Source: Endozoicomonas sp. (ex Botrylloides leachii)
GTDB lineage: Bacteria > Pseudomonadota > Gammaproteobacteria > Pseudomonadales > Endozoicomonadaceae
NCBI GenBank assembly: GCA_028728195.1
Contig: JAQYUY010000118.1
Location: 1 to 37,478, forward strand
DNA length: 37,478 nt
Reading direction: 5' to 3'
Numbering within the stretch: the stretch's first letter is position 1; every line of letters starts with the position of its first letter. The translations under genes and the position numbers were made by a program. A model generated the notes under the pieces. It saw only the letters and a list, made by a program, of their open reading frames with translations, made no database searches and was not told the origin of the DNA. Positions 1 through 8,973 of the stretch are shown one piece after another.

Positions 1-75
1 GCGAGCACTTTCAAGGATCGGAAGAATAGGTTCAAACTGCTCACGAGTGATATCGCTGGGGTACTGTTGTCTCAT
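1..75 (-). CDS. IS5-family transposase, N-terminal 25 codons, cut by the window edge
   Basis: Read on the minus strand, the ATG at 75-73 opens a frame of exactly 25 codons to the left edge, beginning MRQQYPSDITREQF and continuing EPILPILESAR. This is the usual N-terminus of IS5-type (DDE) transposases, where a 'YPSDITREQFE' motif starts the protein. No stop is met, so the rest lies outside the window. The element's end is probably near 111-117, where the minus strand reads GAAGCTGTTCATGATC after TTA. The family call rests only on this short N-terminal match. Confidence 0.65.
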   Translation of the reverse strand, partial: MRQQYPSDITREQFEPILPILESAR

Positions 76-115
76 CCGATGAATTATCAAGTAAAATCAA
101 GATCATGAACAGCTT

Positions 116-167
116 CTAAGACCCATACCCAAATAGGGGTATCTTTAATAAGTTGAGCAATGGACAT
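116..167 (-). pseudogene. Start of a small inner-membrane protein gene, apparently interrupted by the IS (DUF6622-like)
   Basis: A minus-strand ATG at 167-165 opens MSIAQLIKDTPIWVWVL, after which the frame enters the presumed IS end and stops within about nine codons. The segment resembles the N-terminus of small inner-membrane proteins of the DUF6622 type, which begin with a short helix and a 'TPxWVxxL' motif. I infer that the IS at 1 to about 116 inserted after codon 17. The match is short and recalled from memory, so this call is weak. Confidence 0.25.
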
Positions 168-168
168 A

Positions 169-471
169 TCATTCATCCTCTAGCAGCGGGTGGCGTTTCA
201 CACTGGCGGTCATGAAGAAGTACAAACCAAAGTTAGTAAAGCTTTGCTTGAGTTTATCGTAGCGAGAGACAACCTTTATAATTTGCATGCTGCTCTTCGC
301 TATGCTGGTGAACCCTAATATAACTACCATCGATACATAGCGACTTCATCTCAAGATCTTGTGTAGCGAGCTGGAAAATTTTTAGTCACTTGCCCTATAC
401 AAACGAGCATTTAACTTTTTAATAATGGAATTCCATAAACCAAGGTCACTGTCTAGCACAGAAACCCTATG
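169..471 (-). pseudogene. Degenerate IS5-family transposase remnant
   Basis: Pieces of an IS5-type transposase are readable in different minus-strand frames. From high to low coordinate they are a segment with LGLWNSIIKKLNARL (about 400-455), a segment with MKSLCIDGSYIRVHQHS that contains the first catalytic Asp in the usual 'DGS/DST..R.HQH' context (about 305-350), and a C-terminal segment with VVSRYDKLKQSFTNFG ending in a TGA at 171-169. About 100 residues that normally lie between the HQH motif and the RYDKL motif are missing, and at least two frameshifts separate the pieces. It is therefore an old, inactive copy, separate from the partial transposase at the left edge. Confidence 0.65.
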
Positions 472-534
472 AAAAATAGATAATCGTTAGCTCAAGCCTA
501 AATTACTATAATTTACTTCATATATTGTGACTAG

Positions 535-3237
535 CTAATTATTCCTTGTTGCATCTTTCAGTGTTTTTGTCAGTTTCTGGCAAATTTTTTCGCAGTAGTT
601 TTCATCGGATACTAGGTCTCCTTCTTTAGCGGTTATTATGAAACGGTCTTCTACTTTTTCGCCAAATGTAGCAATTTTTGCCCTACGCACCTCTATGCCT
701 AACTCTACAAAGGTTTTTCCGATTAAGGCAAGCAGCCCCGGACGATCAGCAGCTGTCAAGCTAAGTTCTGTAGTTTTGGGTTTAATCAAGGTACTTATTA
801 ATACTTCTGGCTCCCTAGTAAAATGACGAAGCTGTCTCGGTGTTCTTCGTCTAATAAGTTCAGGAAAACGATTGGGTGATGTAAGCATTTTTTCCAGATG
901 GCGCTTTATCTGATGAATGCGATGATCATTTTTTCCAATTGCCGAGCCATCACGCTCCAGCACCGTAAACGTTTCAAGCCCATAGTTATGGGTTGATGTA
1001 AATATTTTAGCGTCTTGGATGAGTAAATGTAATTGATCTAGTGCAGCAACCATAGCTGCGAATAGATTGGGCTGGTTTGGAATATAGATAAATATTTTTG
1101 ATCCGCCATGCTCCTCGTTATCATGGGTTTCTCGAACCATAATTAAGGGGTTTTGGCCTTGATGACTTATAATACCCTCTGCCTGCCAAGCCAGCTCTTT
1201 AGGTTCATGTCGAATAAAATAGCTGTCCTCCATTTTACTCCAGAGTATTTGAACCTTGCTAATAGCCGTAGTGCTTTTATTCAGTAGCGTTATAGTTTGT
1301 TGTTTGACACTAGCAACCTGATCTATTTTTGAGGGTAAGTTTTCTATCCCCTGCTTAAAAAACTGGCGAGTATAGCGATAAAGTTGTTGCAATAATGATG
1401 CTCGCCAGCCATTCCATAGCAAAGGGTTAGTAGCATTGATATCAGCGACGGTGAGCGCATAAAGGTAATCCAGCCGTTTTTGACTACCCACTTTTCGAGC
1501 AAATGCCTGAATGACTTCAGAGTCAGAGATATCTTGTCGCTGGGCTGTGGTAGATAAAGTTAAATGCTCTTTTACCAGCCAAACAACCAAGGATGTTTCT
1601 TCGTTATCCATCCCATGACGCCTACAAAACTTTTCAGCATAAACTGCTCCTAGCTGAGAATGATCACCATCTCTTCCTTTGCCAATATCATGGTACAAAC
1701 CAGCAATGTAAAGTAAACGGGGTTTAGAAATTTTACGTATTACCCTTGAAGCAATTGGGTATTGCCTTTCATTTTCTTTGTAGGTAAAGCTACGTAAATA
1801 TTTAATAAGCAACAATGTGTGGGCATCCACGGTATGAACGTGAAATAAATCGAACTGCATTTGCCCGATAATTCGGCTGAATTCAGGTAGATAGCGCCCT
1901 AATATGCCATAACGAACCATACGGCGTAGCGTTGCTGTAAGGTTATAAGGTGCACGCATAAGTTCTAAGAACAGCCGAGTACACCGCGGATCTGTTTGAA
2001 AATCACTATCAACATAATGACGGTGCTCTCTTAGTAAACGGATAGTTTCAGCACGAGCACCTAGAATTTCTTGGTGGCGTGTCATTAAAACAAACATTTC
2101 CAAAATCGCTGGAGGGTACTCCGCAAAAACTTGCTTATTCACTGTTTCTATATAGTTGTTGCGAATGCGAAAGCGCTCAGTAAGCTGTTTTATGTTATCT
2201 TTTTCATCGGCTTTTAGAATATCATCATCAAAATGCTGTAGCAGCAAGTCTTTCAGCTGAGCAATAGTCATTACGGTTCGAAAATAGCTCTGCATAAATT
2301 GCTCAACAGCTAATGAACCTTTATCATCTTTGTAGCCAAAGCGTTCAGCAAGATTTTCTTGATGATCAAATAGCAGGCGATCTTCACACCGTTGGCAATG
2401 CCTGTGCAGTGCCCAGCGTATTTTCCAAATAAATACACGACACCTAATAAGCAACTGATGCTCTTCAAGCGTGAGAAAACCTAGATCAACCAGCTCTGAT
2501 GGGTCTATCGTCCCATAATGGCGGCGAACTACCCACCCTAACATATGAAGATCACGCAAACCACCGGGTGACGATTTTATATCTGGCTCTAGATTATACT
2601 CGGTATCATTGTATTTCCGATGCCGCTTTCGCTGTTCTTCAAATTTTGCTTGAAGATACAATTTGCTAGGCCACATATTATCTACGCTAATACTATTTTG
2701 TAACATGTCGTAGAGGCGGGAAGGCCCAGCAATAATACGCGACTCCATTAGATTTGTGATAATGGATAAATCATTTCTAGCTTGCTCGCAACATTCCTTC
2801 AGGGAGCGGACACTAGAACCTACTGTGAGACCAATATCCCATAATAACCTTAAAAAAGGTTCAACATGTTGCTGGTGAGCATGATAGTCACCGTGTTCAA
2901 GCAGAATTAAAAGATCAATATCAGACTCAGGGTGCAGCTCCCCCCGCCCATAACCACCTACCGCTAGTAATGCGATATCAGTGCAGTCAGACCGGTCGTA
3001 ATATTCCCACGCCAAAGTAAGAACCTGATCTATTAACCATGCCCGAGCATTGACAAGCATATTGATATCGACGCCATTATCAAACCACTGGTTTAGTGTT
3101 ACTACTGCTTCGCGAAGACATTTTTTATAGGCGGGGATGGGACTGTTGCGGGAAAGGGTAAGATCGGCTCGAAACTGCCCTCTGTCAAACAGAGCATGTT
3201 TAAGTTTTGGCGGAATTATCTGAAATAGTGTTGCCAT
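535..3237 (-). CDS. glnD: Bifunctional uridylyltransferase/uridylyl-removing enzyme (PII regulator)
   Basis: GlnD senses glutamine and adds UMP to, or removes it from, the PII proteins, and so controls glutamine synthetase activity and NtrBC signalling in the cytoplasm. The 900-residue product has the family's length and order. A nucleotidyltransferase domain carries GGYGRGELHPESDIDLL at residues 94-110. The GlnD helical region follows (LEPDIKSSPGGLRDLHML near 216-233). The HD hydrolase has HVHTVDAHT (466-474) and HDIGKGRDGDHS (516-527). Two ACT domains fill the C-terminus from about residue 700. It lies downstream of map on the same strand, as in many gammaproteobacteria, with a 264-bp gap that contains two inverted repeats. 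No strong ribosome binding site precedes the ATG, and I see no T-rich terminator after the stop. All key motifs are intact. Confidence 0.97.
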   Translation of the reverse strand: MATLFQIIPPKLKHALFDRGQFRADLTLSRNSPIPAYKKCLREAVVTLNQWFDNGVDINMLVNARAWLIDQVLTLAWEYYDRSDCTDIALLAVGGYGRGELHPESDIDLLILLEHGDYHAHQQHVEPFLRLLWDIGLTVGSSVRSLKECCEQARNDLSIITNLMESRIIAGPSRLYDMLQNSISVDNMWPSKLYLQAKFEEQRKRHRKYNDTEYNLEPDIKSSPGGLRDLHMLGWVVRRHYGTIDPSELVDLGFLTLEEHQLLIRCRVFIWKIRWALHRHCQRCEDRLLFDHQENLAERFGYKDDKGSLAVEQFMQSYFRTVMTIAQLKDLLLQHFDDDILKADEKDNIKQLTERFRIRNNYIETVNKQVFAEYPPAILEMFVLMTRHQEILGARAETIRLLREHRHYVDSDFQTDPRCTRLFLELMRAPYNLTATLRRMVRYGILGRYLPEFSRIIGQMQFDLFHVHTVDAHTLLLIKYLRSFTYKENERQYPIASRVIRKISKPRLLYIAGLYHDIGKGRDGDHSQLGAVYAEKFCRRHGMDNEETSLVVWLVKEHLTLSTTAQRQDISDSEVIQAFARKVGSQKRLDYLYALTVADINATNPLLWNGWRASLLQQLYRYTRQFFKQGIENLPSKIDQVASVKQQTITLLNKSTTAISKVQILWSKMEDSYFIRHEPKELAWQAEGIISHQGQNPLIMVRETHDNEEHGGSKIFIYIPNQPNLFAAMVAALDQLHLLIQDAKIFTSTHNYGLETFTVLERDGSAIGKNDHRIHQIKRHLEKMLTSPNRFPELIRRRTPRQLRHFTREPEVLISTLIKPKTTELSLTAADRPGLLALIGKTFVELGIEVRRAKIATFGEKVEDRFIITAKEGDLVSDENYCEKICQKLTKTLKDATRNN

Positions 3238-3298
3238 AGTGCGCTGCTATTTGTTTAGTCAACAAATGTCTATAGGTGCTGTCGTTATAATCAAAGTC

Positions 3299-3359
3299 AG
3301 CGCTTTTGTAGAGGTGACTAGAATGCTTAAAACGGCCAAAATATAATCACAAAAGCGCT
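3299..3359. repeat. Perfect 11-bp inverted repeat upstream of glnD
   Basis: AGCGCTTTTGT at 3299-3309 is mirrored exactly by ACAAAAGCGCT at 3349-3359 with 39 bases between. It lies 62 bases upstream of the glnD start codon. The long spacer and absence of a following T-run argue against an intrinsic terminator. An operator or a long hairpin in the glnD leader is possible. Confidence 0.6.
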
Positions 3360-3462
3360 AGTTTTGTTCTTTTCATTAGCTCATAAAGAAGACCCTAGCT
3401 CAACTTATAATAGCCCCGCCCTATTATTTTCCTTTACTGTGATGACTTGCTTGGGTTTATTA

Positions 3463-3492
3463 CATAGAAATGAAAAACTATTCATATCTATG
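3463..3492 (-). terminator. Hairpin just after map (possible transcript end or RNA-stabilising stem)
   Basis: CATAGAAATGAA at 3463-3474 pairs with TTCATATCTATG at 3481-3492 (one A-A mismatch, 6-base loop). The stem starts 9 bases beyond the map stop codon on the minus strand. It is A+T-rich and has no T-run after it, so it is not a canonical rho-independent terminator. It could mark an RNA 3' end or be part of a map-glnD spacer. Confidence 0.35.
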
Positions 3493-3501
3493 TGAAAAAT
3501 A

Positions 3502-4311
3502 TCAGATAGGTGTACGACTATGTTCTTCATCTTTCCTTAACGTTAGTATTTCATAGCCATCGGCAGTGACTAGGATAGTATGCTCCCACTGAGCAGAAGG
3601 ACGACGATCTTTAGTAACGGCTGTCCAATTGTCTGCCAACAGTTTAGTCCCCTTCTCACCAGCATTGATCATCGGCTCAATAGTAAAGATCATGCCCTCC
3701 TGTAGGATGCAATCATTACGATCGCTATAACCATCATAATGTAGTACTTGTGGGTCTTCATGGAAACCACGACCAATACCATGGCCGCAATACTCTTCAA
3801 CAACGCTGTATCTATTATTTTTAGCATGATGTGCAATGACACGACCAACATCACTCAAACGAGCACCGGGCTTGACCTGCTCTATACCTTTATACATGCA
3901 TTCTTGAGTAACTTTGATTAAGCGTTGGTTAAAAGACTGAACATGCCCAACTTCAAACATTTTGCTGGTGTCTCCATGATAGCCATCTTTAATCACAGTG
4001 ACATCAATATTGACAATATCTCCTTCTTTCAATATTTTTTTCTCGCTAGGTATACCATGACAAACAACCTGATTAATGGAAGTACAGATAGACTTTGGAA
4101 ATGCTTTGCGTCCAGGCATTGCGCCGTAGTTTAGTGGCGCAGGAATGCCTTTTTGTTCATTAACGATATAGTCATGACACAAGCGATCTAGCTCGCCTGT
4201 AGTTACACCTGGCTTTACATAGGGTTTAATCATTTCTAATACTTCAGCAGCCAGACGACCCACTGTACGCATTTTTTCAATAGCGTCTGGTTTTTTTATG
4301 ATGATATTCAT
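3502..4311 (-). CDS. map: Type I methionine aminopeptidase
   Basis: This enzyme removes the N-terminal methionine from nascent proteins. The 269-residue length is standard for the bacterial type I enzyme. All expected metal and catalytic ligands are visible: His85 (QVVCHGIPS), Asp103 (NIDVTV), Asp114 (YHGDTSKMF), His177 (EYCGHGIGRGFHEDP), Glu212 (FTIEPM) and Glu243 (QWEHT). It precedes glnD on the same strand. In many gammaproteobacteria map faces a divergent rpsB-tsf pair; here the upstream neighbour is instead nadE on the same strand, across a 487-bp gap, so the usual synteny is broken on that side. Confidence 0.97.
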   Translation of the reverse strand: MNIIIKKPDAIEKMRTVGRLAAEVLEMIKPYVKPGVTTGELDRLCHDYIVNEQKGIPAPLNYGAMPGRKAFPKSICTSINQVVCHGIPSEKKILKEGDIVNIDVTVIKDGYHGDTSKMFEVGHVQSFNQRLIKVTQECMYKGIEQVKPGARLSDVGRVIAHHAKNNRYSVVEEYCGHGIGRGFHEDPQVLHYDGYSDRNDCILQEGMIFTIEPMINAGEKGTKLLADNWTAVTKDRRPSAQWEHTILVTADGYEILTLRKDEEHSRTPI

Positions 4312-4798
4312 ATCGGATAGTGTCTTTGCTTTCTCTGATAAGTAAAAAGTAAAGCCTTCGTCTTGAGCTTGTTAACAGGTGATGTCATTCTAGCCTATTT
4401 GATGGGATTGTCTCTATACAAACTTAACATACCGCGTGTTTATTTTTTATATTAAGGCGTATATAAGCCTAAACTTGAAAAGGCCTTGCAGCAAACGCTA
4501 TATCGTTGGATAAATCAACTAACTATATTTTCTAACAGCCTTAATAAGCATGGAGAGCCAGACATCAAAACAAGGAGGCATTACGAGTAATAGCAGGGCC
4601 ATTACAAATAGTTATAATGCAATGCTAATGTTCAGACCCTCAGTGCAATAACATAGTTAAAAAATGCAGTTGGTATTGTATAACTTACGCATTGACAGAT
4701 ATATTTATGACCATTGACATGATTGGTTTATCAGCCATCTCAATGGTCATGAGTATACAACCCTTAAATTACTACCTATAAAAAAAGAAATTACTTAC
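4312..4798. other. Intergenic region between nadE and map
   Basis: This stretch of 487 bases has no convincing reading frame. It must contain the 3' end of the nadE transcript and probably the promoter of map (both minus strand). The only clear structure is the inverted repeat at 4707-4750. The divergent rpsB gene often found beside map is absent. Confidence 0.7.
4707..4750 (-). repeat. Perfect 11-bp inverted repeat after nadE
   Basis: ATGACCATTGA (4707-4717) and TCAATGGTCAT (4740-4750) are exact inverted copies separated by 22 bases. They lie 48 bases past the nadE stop on the minus strand. No T-run follows on that strand, so a factor-independent terminator is unlikely. It could be a transcript-end hairpin or a protein-binding site for the map promoter. 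Confidence 0.55.
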
Positions 4799-6421
4799 TC
4801 AAACTCCTCTTTTCCAACCACTGGTTATTGGATAACGACGATCTCTTCCAAACCCTCGGGGAGTAATTCTGACACCTATAGCTGCCTGTCGACGCTTAAA
4901 CTCGTTAATATCTACCAATCGTAGTACTTTGTACACAGCCTCTCGGTCAAAGCCCTCCGCTACAATATCTTCTGCACTACGATCTTTTTCAATATAATGC
5001 TCCAGAATAGCATCTAACTGATCATAGGGAGGCAAGCTATCTTGATCTACCTGTCCAAGTGCTAGCTCTGCAGAAGGTGGGCGATCAATAACACGCTGCG
5101 GAATCACATAACCTAATGTATTTCTATACCTTGCCAATTCAAATACCATTGTTTTCGGTACATCTTTAAGCGCATTAAACCCGCCTGCCATGTCACCGTA
5201 TAAAGTAGCATAACCTACGGCCATTTCGCTTTTATTGCCTGTCGTTAACAACAAGTAACCCTGCTTATTAGATATAGCCATTAGCAAGACACCACGGCTG
5301 CGAGATTGTAGATTTTCCTCCGTTGTATCTTCTTCATACCCCTCAAAAATATGAGCCAAGGTATCTGTAAACGCATTAAATATAGGCTCAATAGCCAGCA
5401 CTTTATAATCAACACCTAATAAAAGCGCCTCTTCTTCTGCATCAGCAAGACTAATTTTTGATGTATAACGATAAGGCATCATAACCGCCTGCACGCGTTC
5501 AGGTCCCAATGCATCAGTGGCAATAGCCAGTGTTAGCCCTGAATCAATCCCGCCAGATAAACCCAATACAACCCCTTTAAATCCATTTTTATTAACATAG
5601 TCGCGAACCCCTATCACCAGTGCCTGATAGATTCTCGAAAGTAGGTTTGGAGTTTCAATAATATCTCCTGAAATAAACGCCCCTGTGCTTGGCTTAAAGT
5701 CAACGGGAAATAAACCTTCTTTAAAGTAAGGAGCACCAGCAACTACGTTACCATCTGCGTTCATAGCAAAAGAGCCCCCATCAAATACCAACTCATCCTG
5801 TCCACCGATCAAATTGGTATACAAAACAGGCAAACCTGTTTCCAAGCAACGAGCTTTGATCACTTCTTTCCTAAGATGCAATTTATCTCGGTGAAAAGGT
5901 GATGCATTTAAACTAATGATCATCTGAGCCCCAGCAGCTTTAGCAGCCTGAGCAGGCCACGGGTACCACATGTCCTCACAAATGCTTAAAGCTATCTTAG
6001 TGCCCTTACAATCAAAAAGACCAAGACCTGAGCCCGGTGAAAAATAGCGCTTTTCATCAAAAACCTGATAATTGGGCAGGTGTTTTTTACTGTAACGTCT
6101 AATAACTTCACCTTCTCTGATCACAAACGCTTGATTCTCTAGCCCAACATTACCTGTTGTAGCCAAACCAACCACAAGGTCAATACCATGAATATTGCAT
6201 AAGCGCTTTAACGCCTGTTCGCTGCGAACAATAAGACTAGGTCTGAGAAGTAAATCTTCGGGAGGATAACCACAAAGGGTAAGTTCTGGAAAAACGATTA
6301 TATCGGCTTGAAGCGTGTCACGAGCACGTTTTGCTGCATCAATAATTTTCGATGTATTACCATCAATATCCCCAACTAGAAAGTCTAACTGAGCCATAAC
6401 AATAGTGAGCGATGATGACAT
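4799..6421 (-). CDS. nadE: Glutamine-dependent NAD(+) synthetase
   Basis: NadE converts deamido-NAD to NAD using ATP and ammonia released from glutamine, the last step of NAD synthesis. The 540-residue protein has both expected halves. An N-terminal nitrilase-like glutaminase carries the Glu46 (VFPELTLCGYPPEDL), Lys113 (YSKKHLPNYQVFDEKRYF) and Cys148 (LSICEDMWYP) triad. A C-terminal synthetase carries the PP-loop GLSGGIDSG at 287-295 and TTGNKSEMAVGYATLYGDMAGG further on. The start ATG has AGGCGA about 8 bases upstream. It follows fimX by 63 bases, so it probably shares a transcript with the pilus genes, although no functional link is known. Confidence 0.97.
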   Translation of the reverse strand: MSSSLTIVMAQLDFLVGDIDGNTSKIIDAAKRARDTLQADIIVFPELTLCGYPPEDLLLRPSLIVRSEQALKRLCNIHGIDLVVGLATTGNVGLENQAFVIREGEVIRRYSKKHLPNYQVFDEKRYFSPGSGLGLFDCKGTKIALSICEDMWYPWPAQAAKAAGAQMIISLNASPFHRDKLHLRKEVIKARCLETGLPVLYTNLIGGQDELVFDGGSFAMNADGNVVAGAPYFKEGLFPVDFKPSTGAFISGDIIETPNLLSRIYQALVIGVRDYVNKNGFKGVVLGLSGGIDSGLTLAIATDALGPERVQAVMMPYRYTSKISLADAEEEALLLGVDYKVLAIEPIFNAFTDTLAHIFEGYEEDTTEENLQSRSRGVLLMAISNKQGYLLLTTGNKSEMAVGYATLYGDMAGGFNALKDVPKTMVFELARYRNTLGYVIPQRVIDRPPSAELALGQVDQDSLPPYDQLDAILEHYIEKDRSAEDIVAEGFDREAVYKVLRLVDINEFKRRQAAIGVRITPRGFGRDRRYPITSGWKRGV

Positions 6422-6484
6422 TGAGATCGCCTAAAATCAGATTAACGAATATGATCTGCATAGTCTATTCTAAGAAGGTGAAAT

Positions 6485-8575
6485 TTAAAAATTACTGTCA
6501 AAACTATAGTCCATCGTTTCCTCAGGTGGCTGTAAAAACTCTCCCTGCACAAAATCAACACTATGATGCCATAATGAGGCCAATCCGTTCGGGTTTTGTA
6601 CCTGAGGAACAATAACCTGCTTATGCTTCTCAGCCAATTTTACTAAGACTTCTTTAATATCATCACCTCTACCCTCCGTTGTCAGGTCTTTAGTAAAACT
6701 TGAATCCAACTTAATAAAATCGGCATCGGCTGTTTCAATAATATCCAATGGGCTCACACTGCAACCAAACTCACTGACAGAGGTCACAAAACCAGATTGC
6801 TTAGCTGCTTTGAAAAAAGCAGCTGCATCTTTGGCGTAACGGGTAATATTAACTTCGCTAACATCTAAAATAATAGAGGATGTAGGTAAGTCTGTTTCCT
6901 TAATGGCCTTATTAACCCATGGAATAAACTTTTCATCAATGAGAGCACTGCCTCCTAAATGAATAAATGCACGGATATCCTGACCGTCTTTTCGTTTGGC
7001 TAAAAGCGCTTTACTGACCTCCAAAAACTGCCAGCGATCTACCCGTTTCCAAAGTGGGTCATTATCAAGCTTTGATCGAAAGCTTGACGCTTGATGCTCA
7101 CGCCCTCGAATATCCGTCATTGAAAATAGCACCTCGTAATAACAGCTTTCTGCCCCTTTTAGGCTAACAATAGGTTGATAATAGAGTTTTAGCGCATCTG
7201 CTTTCATGGCCTGCCTCAGCATAATGGCCAAATGCTTCTCTACAGATTTAACCGTTTTCACCTTCCTTGGCTTGTAATAAGATAATTGCCCACCGCCATT
7301 TTTCTCAGACTGGGCACATGCTTCTTTTGCTCGAACCATCAGCGTATCAGCATTTTTACCTGTATCTCCAAGAATGATTGCCCCCATACTCAGTGAAATA
7401 TTTATACTTTTATCTTCAAGGGATAGTAATGATAGCTCTTTCAGCAATTTAGCTGTAATACCATTTACTTCCGTTTCACTTCCTGTATGAAGTAATAATA
7501 AAAAGACACCGCCTCCTAAAGAAGAGACAACGTGCTCGGTACTTAATGTAACTACGATTTGATCACCTACCATTCTTTCAAGCTTCTGACTCACCCGAAT
7601 ACCTTTGTCTTTATGGATATCGGATAACCCATCTATCGAGACATGTACAAGCGTTAGCTGCGCTTTTCCTGAAGCAACCTGTTGAACGCTAATTTCCAGT
7701 AATGTTAGTAGCTCACTTTTAGTCTTCAGCTCTATTGATACCGAGCCTAATGAGTCCTGCTCTTCCTCTACACTGTTTTTTTCAACCGCTTCTATTACTG
7801 AAGAATCTGCCGACTTTATTTGCATACTTAAACTAAAGGTACCATCATAAGACGTTGGTTTTATAATGGCTCTGATCGCAATAGGGTTGTCAGGCTCTAA
7901 TGAAATAGAACACTGTAAAACACCCAGAGCCTGACCTGTTTCCTCCATGTTTTCTATAAAGGCAGCAGCGTGTTCATGATCAGTATCGGTCACGATATCT
8001 GCGAAGGTCATTCCCTCGAATACATAATCTTTTGGTTTACCAAGCAAATCGGCAAATGCCGGGTTTGCATACCGGATAACGCCATCATTAAGATAAATAA
8101 TCGCATCAATTTCATCATCTAATAACATCCGCCGCTGCCGCTCAGATTCATTTAACGCAATGCTCATGCGTCGATAATTACGGCGTATATAGAGATTTTC
8201 TATTTCTTGATTCGCTTTCAACAACAGCATGTCCTGCTGCCCAGAAGGCACAACAGCTTTGACTTCCTTTCTAAGATAATTAACTTGCTCATAACCGTCT
8301 GCATCATCAATAATAATGATCGGTATATCTGCATTTTGATGTTCAAGGCTTTCCAGCAATATATCCAGTGTGAGCTGATCTGGTAGTTGCGAAATAATCA
8401 GTAAATCCCACTTTTTTTTTTCCAGAAATGCTTTTTCCAGTGCTTCAATATCTGTTATATGCTGTGCTCGGGTTGTTTGTCCTGAATCACGAAACACATT
8501 AACCAAATGGTCTGCTGCTTCCGTGTTAGCATCGACAATTAATAGTCGAGTTACATCCCGCACATACTGTTCCAT
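6485..8575 (-). CDS. fimX: FimX-like degenerate REC-PAS-GGDEF-EAL regulator of type IV pili
   Basis: FimX is a cytoplasmic c-di-GMP receptor needed for type IV pilus assembly and twitching; in the studied systems it works with PilZ and the PilB ATPase. The 696-residue protein matches FimX in length and order: a receiver-like domain (1-120), PAS (about 140-255), GGDEF-like (about 285-435) and EAL-like (about 447-690). Both catalytic signatures are degenerate. The GGDEF loop reads GGGVF (354-358), the EAL motif reads EVLF (481-484), and the DDFG loop reads SEFG (601-604), so it should bind c-di-GMP rather than make or cleave it. The receiver also lacks an obvious phospho-acceptor. The start has GAGG 8-11 bases upstream and lies 14 bases after the pilE stop, which supports co-transcription. 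A run of ten A residues in codons 52-55 is a possible slippage site. Confidence 0.88.
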   Translation of the reverse strand: MEQYVRDVTRLLIVDANTEAADHLVNVFRDSGQTTRAQHITDIEALEKAFLEKKKWDLLIISQLPDQLTLDILLESLEHQNADIPIIIIDDADGYEQVNYLRKEVKAVVPSGQQDMLLLKANQEIENLYIRRNYRRMSIALNESERQRRMLLDDEIDAIIYLNDGVIRYANPAFADLLGKPKDYVFEGMTFADIVTDTDHEHAAAFIENMEETGQALGVLQCSISLEPDNPIAIRAIIKPTSYDGTFSLSMQIKSADSSVIEAVEKNSVEEEQDSLGSVSIELKTKSELLTLLEISVQQVASGKAQLTLVHVSIDGLSDIHKDKGIRVSQKLERMVGDQIVVTLSTEHVVSSLGGGVFLLLLHTGSETEVNGITAKLLKELSLLSLEDKSINISLSMGAIILGDTGKNADTLMVRAKEACAQSEKNGGGQLSYYKPRKVKTVKSVEKHLAIMLRQAMKADALKLYYQPIVSLKGAESCYYEVLFSMTDIRGREHQASSFRSKLDNDPLWKRVDRWQFLEVSKALLAKRKDGQDIRAFIHLGGSALIDEKFIPWVNKAIKETDLPTSSIILDVSEVNITRYAKDAAAFFKAAKQSGFVTSVSEFGCSVSPLDIIETADADFIKLDSSFTKDLTTEGRGDDIKEVLVKLAEKHKQVIVPQVQNPNGLASLWHHSVDFVQGEFLQPPEETMDYSFDSNF
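8412..8421 (-). repeat. A10 homopolymer tract inside fimX
   Basis: Ten consecutive T on the given strand are ten A in the coding sense, spanning the codons GAA AAA AAA AAG (Glu52-Lys55). A one-base slip would shift the frame within the first 8% of the gene and remove all the PAS, GGDEF and EAL domains. Confidence 0.6.
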
Positions 8576-8589
8576 AACCTGCCTCTTTG

Positions 8590-8973
8590 CTAATCATTCC
8601 AGTTACCGGTTCGACGACCTAGGGAGTCAAGGCTTAACCTACTGTCATTATCACGATCTTTTTGTACGCCCAGAGGTATCGCTGTTAACTTAACGCAAGG
8701 ATCAGGTGTGCAATAACTGGCTGACACTTGATAATGCCCACCCTCTGTAGTGACTTCGCTGCTAGAATAGCCCAAACGCCTCATACTGGTTGTATATTCC
8801 ATTTCTTTAGTGAAAAACCGCTCTTGCCTCTGCATGGCAGAGAGCAAGAAAGCCATCGCCTCAGTTCGTCTTGATTCCGTAATATATTTTGTATATGAGG
8901 GATAACCTATGCCAGCTAATATTCCAACAATGGCAACCACAGCTATTAATTCAACTAATGTAAAACCTTTCAT
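8590..8973 (-). CDS. pilE: Type IV minor pilin PilE
   Basis: This is a small prepilin of the PilE class, which in Pseudomonas type IV pili is a minor pilin that joins the priming complex to the major fibre. The start chosen (ATG at 8973) gives a very short leader, MKG, then FTLVELIAVVAIVGILAGI with Phe+1 and Glu+5, the prepilin peptidase and assembly determinants. A GGAATAAAG sequence precedes it. The frame stays open 20 codons further upstream (ATG at 9033), but that would put a hydrophobic stretch before the leader, which is not normal for class III signal sequences. The mature part has the PilE motif RTEAMAFLLSAMQRQERFF and a C-terminal Cys pair (YCTPDPC). The 127 residues are slightly shorter than typical. 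It is the only PilE in the window and follows both minor pilin sets, so it may serve both. Confidence 0.85.
   Translation of the reverse strand: MKGFTLVELIAVVAIVGILAGIGYPSYTKYITESRRTEAMAFLLSAMQRQERFFTKEMEYTTSMRRLGYSSSEVTTEGGHYQVSASYCTPDPCVKLTAIPLGVQKDRDNDSRLSLDSLGRRTGNWND

Noticed and set aside
6485..8575. Annotating the GGDEF-EAL protein as an active cyclase or phosphodiesterase.
   Set aside because: The GGDEF, EAL and DDFG signatures are all degenerate, as in FimX.
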